From NCBI RefSeq assembly GCF_032854445.1, contig NC_088305.1:10337717-10401716 (forward strand): DNA of 64,000 bases, given 5' to 3'. The DNA comes from Liolophura sinensis (taxonomy: Eukaryota; Mollusca; Polyplacophora; Chitonida; Chitonidae). Positions 38,301-48,064 of the stretch are shown here, in pieces (the first letter of the stretch is position 1; every line of letters begins with the position of its first letter). The translations under genes and the position numbers were made by a program. The notes beneath the pieces were generated by a model. The model was not told where the DNA came from. It was given only the letters and a program-made list of their open reading frames with translations, and did no database searches.

Positions 38301-39291
38301 GATTTTTGAAAACGGCGTGAAATGACAGAACTAATGTTAAACACCTTGTGAAATGGCCGAAATGGTACAAAAAATATTTGTGAAATTATCGAAATAATGG
38401 CATCCTAGCACGAGCAATTTTTTTTTATACTGTCAGACTTCATCTCATAAATATTTAAAGTTTGCCGACAAATGCAAGTTCTCATGTAGACTTCAGTTAT
38501 ACTAGTGGCGCTAAATTATACGGTAATCATTTCATCAGTCAGTCTACTTTTTATTTCAGACCTGGCAGTGGGCGCCCCTATGTCAGATCACGTGGTCACT
38601 TTACGGACTGTACCCGTGGCTTCGGTGTCAGCTTCGCTTGACATTGGACATAACGTCATCAGTCTGCAACCCAGCTGTCGTTTTCGTCAGAGGATTTACG
38701 TATGCACTGACGTCACTCTAACGTTCGCTTATACAGGAAAACAATGTCCTCCAACATTGGGTGAGTGGCATGGCAATCCTGTTGTAATGGGACGCCATTT
38801 CCCGCGCATTGGCGACACGGCCCCGTGCGGGATAGACCATTGTTCTCTCGTAAATACAAGCGCACTGTTACCAGTTTACCCACAAATTGTTATCGCAAAG
38901 GCGGGTATAAACAATAGATTACATAGATTTTGCGCGAATTAGTTTTTTTAGGTAAATGGATTTAATGTTCACAAAGACTTCGCCCGGGTGTGAATACAGA
39001 GGAAAGAGTGATGTGACGTGAGAAAAGCTTGCCACTGGCAGTATGCGCCATAAAACCATCCTTTTAATTCAAACATGCGAATGTATTTCATGATAAATTT
39101 TAAATGATTCAAAGTCTAAAAATAAAAAAAAATCAACAGATATAGGTTCCAGCAATATACTTACTTCACTTTTATTTAGTTATAGCTAAAATCAGTGTGC
39201 GCAAATAAATGGTAAGATTGCGTAAACCTACGGTAGTGTTGCTTGTATTTGTACAGTGAAGTCTTGCAGATCAGTTGTGATTACAGTTCTG

Positions 39292-39340
<49 letters not shown>

Positions 39341-42300
39341 GACATCGAGTTTGAGCTGAGAGCGGACACACTGACCAATCCGGATGAAGAGAGCGGCAGA
39401 GCCCAGTTCATAATGACGTCCGACATTATCTCTCCATCAATCCACCGAAACCTGACGCTGTTGCGTGGGAAGGTCGTCCGGTTCAACTACCAGGTCATCA
39501 TACAGGTAAAACATGTTTGCCAAAGCCTCTGAGGTTCTTGGCCTGCTTCTTGCAGCGCATGCGCCCCATAATCGACGCTCGCTTTACATCACTGTCACCA
39601 CCTGATAACTTTGACCTTTCGACCCCATGCCACAGGCTTGACCTCACCTCTAGCATCCTCACAATTACCTATCGTCGATGTTATCTACAAGCAAAGCTTA
39701 TGCTTCCAACTTTATTCCGAACTCGTCTCGCCGTCGTGTAAATGAAATATTCTTGAGCACGGTGTAAAACTCTAACCTTCATGCTGGTTGTGCGTTTGCC
39801 CCGGGCTCTTCCCGGTTTTCTCCCACTGTAATGCTGACCGCCGTCATATAAGTGAAATATCCTTGAGTACAACGTAAAACACCAATCAAATAAATAAATA
39901 AATAAATAAGTAAACTGTAATCAAATAAAAAACGCTTTGAACTTAAGATGTAAGTGTTAGGTCTTATATCACCTTAACACTGCTCAACCAAAGAAAAGAG
40001 CCTTTACAATATCGATAGTTTGAAGTCAAATTTGCAAAATAACCATTTATTACCAAACACCAATCAAGTGTGATGTGTAAGGATATGAAATAAATCCAGG
40101 TAATGATCTGAAAAGGTTCCAAAACTTAAAACAATCGGCTTTCATCTTTAGGCATATACTGTTCCCCAAACCTGTTAGCTTATGTCACTGAAATCTGATA
40201 GATTCGGATTAGTTCTTTTAATTCATTGCTGTTTAACGCCAGAGTCAAAAATGTTTCATGCACACGATTACGGTCATTTGCCAAGATCTCATGAACAATG
40301 AGAACCTGCCCAAGGCCGCAGGTGATCCCGCACTTCCGTACCTTACTGAGGTCACACCTTACTCACTGACATCACACGTAGTACTAGTACTCTCTGAAGT
40401 CACACCTTATTCACTAAGGTCACATGTAATACTCACTGAGGTCACACCTTATTCACTAAGGTCACACGTAATACTCACTGAGGTCACATCATACTCAATG
40501 AGGTCACATCTCACTCAATGAGGTCACATCTCACTCACACATTTAGGTCATATCTTACTCACTGATGCCATACCTTTCTCACTGAGGTCACATCTCACTC
40601 ATTTAGGTCATATCTTACTCACTGACGCCATACCTTTCTCACTAAGGTCACAATTTACTCACTGAAGCCATACCTTACTCATACAGGTTACATCTAATAC
40701 TCACTGGGGTCACACCTTACTCATATTCTCACACCCCTTTTCCGATATGTCTGCATGCGACTGTCCTGTCACATGATATACCAATTGCCACTGACTAATG
40801 TGTAAAGAAATTTTTTGGGCCCAATAAGCTGATATCTGTCGGTAATTTGGGCCCACTTTCAGTCGCATTAGATCTCAGTAATGTCTCCAGCTAGTTGTAA
40901 ACGCTACTAATTCCAGACCAGTGACATCTACTAAATTGCAATTAAAACATCACTATATTTTTACCCAAGTATGCTTAATCAAGTTATGGTGCTAGGGGGC
41001 GTTTAATTGGCTATCATTTAACATTTACATGAACACTTAAAAATAAAACCCTAACTGAGGTAAATTGACCGTATGGGCCGTATTTCAACGGTTACATGTG
41101 ACCATCTGACAAGCAGCACTTTATCGTCGCTGCTCTGGTTTTACTATCTGTGCTGTTTGTTTTTAATAATCCTAAATATTTTATTATTAGTTTTACGACA
41201 ATAAACATAAATATCTGTTTTGGTCTGTAGAATATTCCCTTCCTTTTCTTTTCTGCTGACAGCCTAGAAAAGACAAATACACCGACGTCGGTTTTGAACT
41301 GAGAATCAAACAGAAGAATAACTGTCAGCTTGGCGCAGAGAAGTGCCCAATACCGGATATATACTCGCCGGATCTCCTCCGGAAGCAGGTTCGTACTTAC
41401 ATTCGTCTACATACAGAAGGAAGGTCTGCCAGCAACCTACGGATTATCGTGTGTTTCTGCCGAGCACTGTGCGGTTTTCTCCTACCAGTGCTGACCGCCG
41501 TTGTGAAATATTCGGCGCAAAACACCTATCACTGATAAATAAATAAACAAATAAATAAATAAATAAATAAATAAATACAAAAGAAAGACGCCCATAGTAT
41601 AGTAAATATAATCAAAAATAGTTTGGCAGATGGCATTTTGTCACATGGTACAGTAGGACGAGTTTGAAATTTATGTGTCGAAACAGACATTTATATACCA
41701 GCCGTCAAGAAGTATGGACGCTCGAAGTCAAGAATAGCAAGACAAATTTCCAAAACGTCGTCGTCAAACAAAGAACCCTCCAAAATCCAGGAAAAGTATA
41801 TATAGTACGAAATTAGGACGGAACCATGCAAAGAGAAGCAATCAGCAGTTTTTAATGATGTTGGAAAAGCGCAATAAATGTTGTAGTGGAACGAGTAAAA
41901 TCAGTATTCAAATCGTTTACCATCCTAGTACATAAGTTGTGGATAATAAAATATGTATCTCAGTTGCGGTTTGTTATATGCAACTGTTCGTATATCCAAT
42001 GTGGCAATCTAATTGAAAACGATGAATATACGGCTCCTAGCCAAGCGGTATTTGATAAATTCCATTATTAGCAAAAATTAGCATTTGATTTTTTTAGCCT
42101 TCAATGGCTCGAATCCAGATCTTACTGGTTCGCCAAAGGTCCATTCCTACCCAAAGTCGGTGGTTTACTCCGGGCATTACTGCCCACGCTATCACTCTAC
42201 GTAACCTTCAAAGTTCGTCGCTGTACAAAATGTTGAGATTTCGAGCATACGGCTCACCGTTCTAAAGTTAAAGGTTTGCCTTGACTCACCGGCTTCCAAA

Positions 42301-45300
42301 ACCTACCGGGTCTGCCAAGGCTCTGGGCTCTACCAAGGTTCTGTGCTTTGCTCTGCGCTCTACCAAGATATGCCTCTCTACCAGAGCTCATATTTATCAA
42401 ACATCTAAAAGTCAAAAATTCAAACACATCTACAAGAAACATTTGTAACATCGTAACATAACAACATTTGTATACTGATTCCTTACTGCAGAATGATGTA
42501 TCAACCACAGTTTCAATTCTTTTCTGTTTTGTCGTTTTAACCACTTGTAATTTTTGACTTAAGTCTTAAATTGCTTGATAAATGCAAGCCCAGAGCTCAG
42601 TTCTCTACCAAGACTCGGCACTCTACCGAGACTCACCGCTGTACCAAAAGCTCACCGGTATACAAAGTTTCACCGTTCTACCATGACCTGCCGCTCTATC
42701 AGAGAGGAAGTTGTAACTTCTTTTGTAGCTTTTTTACTTGGCGTTCATTATTGCGGGGATAGTATAACGACTGGTTGAACCGTATCAGTATAATGGCTCG
42801 AGTGGGGCAGCTTATTTCCTTTCGGTAAGTCGTTTCAGAGAAGCAGCACTAGATAAAAAAAACGATGGAAATCAATCCTGCAACAAGGAGTCCCATGATT
42901 GATAACTTGTTAAGTGCGACGTGAAAACCTAAGTATTCATTCACTTTTGCGAACAGTTCATTATTTTTCTTCTCTCGACAGGTGCCTTTTGCTAAAGAGT
43001 GCGGGGATGACGATGTGTGTATCGCCGACCTCTCCCTTGATTCCTACGCACCCAGCTCTCTTCTAATCGGCAGCTCTAAGTACCCCGTGAAAGTGGTGGT
43101 CAAAAACCGAGGGGAGGCAGCTTACCTGACCACCGTGAATCTGAACTACGACAAACAGCTTGCGGTAACTGATGTGACTACGGTAGAGTCTCCCCCGGGG
43201 GCAACCGTCACGTGTGAGCTGGGGCCGTCCCCTCGGGACGACAAAGGGCAGGAGCAAGTCACCATGATCTGCTACACCGGCAACCCTTTGCCACCGGACG
43301 GATTCGTCCACTTTCTGCTGACGTTTGACGTAAGCGAGCTGAGAGCACGCTCCAATACGACGACCATCTCGCTGAAGGCGTCGACGCTGAGCGAGGAGTT
43401 GAACGCCACAAAGGCAGACAATGTCATGAGTATAGACACAGTGCTGATGATGGAAGCTCATCTTACAGTACAAGGGTAAGTTTGCTTTCAAAGTATTTTG
43501 TTTCGCATGTGAAAGTGCTGAGCTTCAGTGAATCAACTTAAAGCTCGGGTGAAACATATTCTTAACTCGTTTACTTAACAGTTTGCTAATCTAAGTTCAT
43601 GACCTGCGTGAAAACTTGTAGATGTGGTACTTTTTCATTACATAAAAAAAAATTGTTACTGAGATTTTGGTTCAGTGGTTTAGATAATATCCAACCCAGC
43701 CGCCACTCATTGAAGATTTCATTTCCTTTGTGGTCAGTAAAGCTGTAAACAAAGAAAGGGCTTGAACTTTTGTATATCAAGCAAATTATTTAGAAAAACA
43801 GAAAAAACTAAAAGTATAGAGTTAAATAGAAAAAAACGTTAACCCATTGGAGCCTGCGGATGGTCGTGAGTTTCCCGTGGGCTCTGCCCGGTTTCTTCCC
43901 ACCATAATGCTGGCCGCCGTCGTATAAGTGAAATGTTCTTGAGTACGGCGTAAAACACAAATCAAATAAATAAATTAATTAACCCACTGGAGATGGGTGA
44001 AATACATTTTACAACGAGCTGGGTATTTATACATTTACGAAAAATGTAGATTCTCCTTGTTTGCCCTTATTTTTTAACTTCTGATTCTTTTTCGTACAGA
44101 GCGTCTCTTCCGGAGCAGATTCGGTACGGCCAGCCACAGGCACACACTGACACGGACGTGGAGAGTAAGCGGATACCTGTTGTACATGAGTACACCGTGG
44201 CCAATGTCGGACGAGGCAGTACGCCCGGTATCGATGTTCAAGTTAGTGTGCCCAGCGTGGACAACCAAGGGAGACAACTTGTCCACATTTCATCAGTGGA
44301 GGTAAGCAATGCGATCCGAATGTTGCGTTTTAAGTATATAGGGCTCAGGGGAAATAAATACTGGAGCTGCTTTACCCTTTGATTACTTGAGTAATAATGC
44401 CGGCGGGAGGGGTGGGGGTTGATCACTTGTATGGTTTTCGAAGTCACTGGTATTACTATTGTTGAAGGGTGAGGGCGAGACTGATTCATGAGCTAGAAGA
44501 TTTGTTCCCATTTATGAGGATTATTGCACGTTATACCACCGTACTGGAAACGCATAGTTACGTTGTTCAAGGTTAATCCAATATGAAATATGTTTAAGTG
44601 GCATACAAAATAGGTTTAATGCTAAATTGTAAATTAAAATCTGAAGATGGGTGAATGTTTAGAACTACCCACTGCCCGAAGGTAAAACATTTTGGCAGCC
44701 GTGTGTATACATGTACAGTAAATCATTATTCTACATTTGTTGTTTGCGAAATGTGACAAAATGATTAGAATCATAACTAACACAGCAATGGTGGTTAATG
44801 TTTTAATCTGTTTAAATATTAAAAAAATCGCGTTGTGGAACCGTCTGAATGTAGTTGTTTAGTGTAATGATGTTCTTCTTGGTCCAGGTGCTGCCGATAG
44901 AGGGCCAAAGGCAGGATATAGACGGTCACTGTCACTGGGATCCCTTAAAACCCCCAACAGGCAGCGAGGAAGGGGGGCAATCGTCATCAGATGACGTGGA
45001 ATATCTGGTGAGTGAAGAAACACCAAAGATGCCTTGGCTGGGACAGGTTGTCACCAATTCAGGAATCTTGAAAGAACATATGGTAAACTGATTGATCAAT
45101 TGATTTAGTGATTGATTGATTGATTTTTATGTATGCGGTTGAGGCCATTTTTATTGGTGGAGGAAACGTACAAACCACACCAGACTTCCACACCATACTA
45201 GCGGAAGACAACTGATCCTTAACAAAATTAATACTACACAAACGGTTAATTGTCACCAAGGCGCCACAAGCACTGACAGGGGGAAATCTAAAAATCACGT

Positions 45301-47979
45301 GGCCAAGGCCTGGATTGAGCCGGCATCTCTTCTGTCTTGTATGTTTCAAAAAGGTGACAGGTTTGTGTCATGTTCGTCTCGTCGACTAATTTTCGTTGTT
45401 CTAATTTGCTCAGCGTTTATTTAAAACATTTAAAGGTCTAAGTGTTAAATGTGGCGGTTTCCTCCCACCATAATGCTGGCCACCGTGGTATAAGTGAAAT
45501 ATTTTTGAGTACGGCGTAAAACACCAGTCGTTTCCTCCCACCATAATGCTGGCAGCCGTGTAATAAGTGAAATATTCTTGAGTACGGCGTGAAACACCAT
45601 TCGTCTGTGTACTATATCTCACTGTGCAATAGTTTACATTGTCCCTCATAGAAGACGTTATAATTTTTAAAATGAATCAGTAATTGTATATCTTGAAAAT
45701 TTTATATCTAAAATGAACTCTACTTAACATTTGTCGATGTGTTACTCAGACTTGCCTGACGACCAAATGTGTGACAGTCACCTGCCAAGTGTCCGAACTG
45801 AAGCGTGGTGACGCAGCGGTCGTCTTTGTCAATGGCTGGGTGGAGGAGAGTACGTTCTGGAATTATGGGGCGAGTATCAATCACCAAAACAAAAAATTTG
45901 TTAAACTTGTAGTTTTTAAGCAATACTGTTGCATAACTTTTCGTTTCAGTCCAATTATAAACTCAAAATACGGCTGGGAATGTGAAGTTATTTTGGCGTT
46001 ATTCTTTGCAAATTAACTTAGGTTAGAAAATAAACTTCTGTTGTCACATCAAGCAAGTTCTCTTGATAGATAGATAGATAGACCAAAATGCTGTCAAATA
46101 AATCGTCGAATATAGTGTTGACTGTGTAGAACTTTTCCCAGACGTGGACACAAGTCCTCTTGAAATACAATGTTTGTATCCGCGTTAGCCCCGCCAAGGA
46201 GGTTAAACGCAGGGCGTTTATTTGTCTATCCGTATTTATGCCTGTCTATTGGTCAACAGCTTCAGGGTAAAAGCCGTGTAGTGGATTTTAGGGAATTTTA
46301 TGCACAACATGGACTTGGACTGCGGACCGATCCATTTAATATTCGTGGCAATTCCGACAATGATCCGGAATTAGTTTTAAATAGTTTTTAGTATATATAT
46401 ATATATATTTGGTCAAAGTAGAAATCTTAAATTATTTATGCTTGTTTCATTTTACAGTCCAATAGCGCCTTCAAGCTGAAAACGAATGCCACGGTGACAG
46501 TTCAGCAACATTCGCTTTTGGTTCTGGGGAGCTTTCAAAAAGGCCATTCCCATGTACGTGTGAAGCAATTCATTCTTGCCTTCGGTTTTCAATCCTTCGA
46601 TGCTTAAATAATGAAGTTAGGATAGAAGTTGATAAGCGTGGTTATATTAGACCACGCCTACAAATATGATATGCAGTACTACAACAACCCCGTCTACAAG
46701 TTATTATCTGCACGCTGGGCTACTACCACATCACAGAGTTGGATGCCATAATAACGTCATTGCACTGACGCTTTTGCTTGTTGTTGTTGTCTTTTTATTT
46801 CTGTCTTTAAATGGCACGAAAAGGGCAACTAAGGTATATCTTGTAGAATTTATTAACAATGCAGATGTTCTCAGTCAGTGACAGTGTGACACGTGTATGA
46901 CGTCAGTCGCATGAAATGAGTACAGTGACTTTCATATTGTTTTTCAGATTCAAGGGAGATAATTTATTATAATGTTAGGAAACAAATGACCTAAACAAAA
47001 ATGTTGGACTTGCAGTGAGCTTTATTTGGATATTGTACACTGGCCTAATTGGCGTAAGATTCATTCTTCATGAACTTATGTATATACTGTATATATTTAT
47101 TTATGCGGTTATTATTTGACTCCATGCTCAAAAATGTTTCACTTATACAATGTTGGAGGCCTCCGTGAGTCCATGAGTTGGACTTCAGCTCACAGCGAAC
47201 GCATAGGTGAGAACTTCCTGGCGAATTGTGTTGAACTAGCACGATAACCACTCTGCCACGGAGGCCCCATTTTATCCCTTAAGATACAATCGTCCTAATA
47301 TAAGGTATCGGCATATGTTTTTTATTAGATAGTCACCGACATCTTCGGTCCATTGACGAGTCCGGCCGATCCATGGATCCTCCTTGGCTGTCTCCTGGGT
47401 GGCTTTCTTCTTCTGTGTCTGATTTGTCTCGTCCTGTGGAAGGTAGGATTTGCAAAGGAACCCCTCTGCATTGTTTTTGCATTATCATTATCCCCAGCTA
47501 CTTGGTCCTTTTGCACTTTATTTTTCATTATCATTATGTCCAGAATCATGGTCCCTATTTCCTTCTGCCACGTTATCAGTATCACCAGCATCAATATTAC
47601 TTTGTTGCAATATCTTGATCCGTCTTTTCTGTTTTTGCATTACAAGTATCTTGATCCCCAGTATTCTGAACTCTCTTTTTATTTTTTTTTTTTTGCATTA
47701 TGTTGATCCCTCGTTTCTGTTTTTGCATTATCTTCATCCCAAATATTCTGATCTCTCTTTTTATATATTTGCTTTATCTTGATCCCTCGTTTCTGTTTTT
47801 GCATTATCTTCATCCCAAATATTCTGATCTCTCTTATTATATATTTGCTTTATCTTGATCCCTCGTTTCTGTTTTTGCATTATCTTCAATATCTCCAATA
47901 TTCTGATCCCTCTTTTTATGTTTTTGTATTATTAGTATCCTCAACATCCTGGTCCATTTGCATAAGATAATGCATGAAG

Positions 47980-48064
<85 letters not shown>

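Noticed and set aside
40330-40730. CRISPR-like array (20-bp repeats)
   Set aside because: Eukaryotic intron; the repeats are contiguous, degenerate and without unique spacers, so it is a minisatellite.
43063-43491. 142-codon minus-strand frame
   Set aside because: Shadow of gene B exon 16, which is unmistakable integrin sequence on the plus strand.
45851-45856. gtacgt as the donor of gene B exon 19
   Set aside because: It would exit in phase 1 while exon 20 enters in phase 0, and would shorten an exon whose length is conserved at 120 nt in all three genes.
46620-46660. Small hairpin GCGTGGT / ACCACGC
   Set aside because: Only seven paired bases; expected by chance at this scale.
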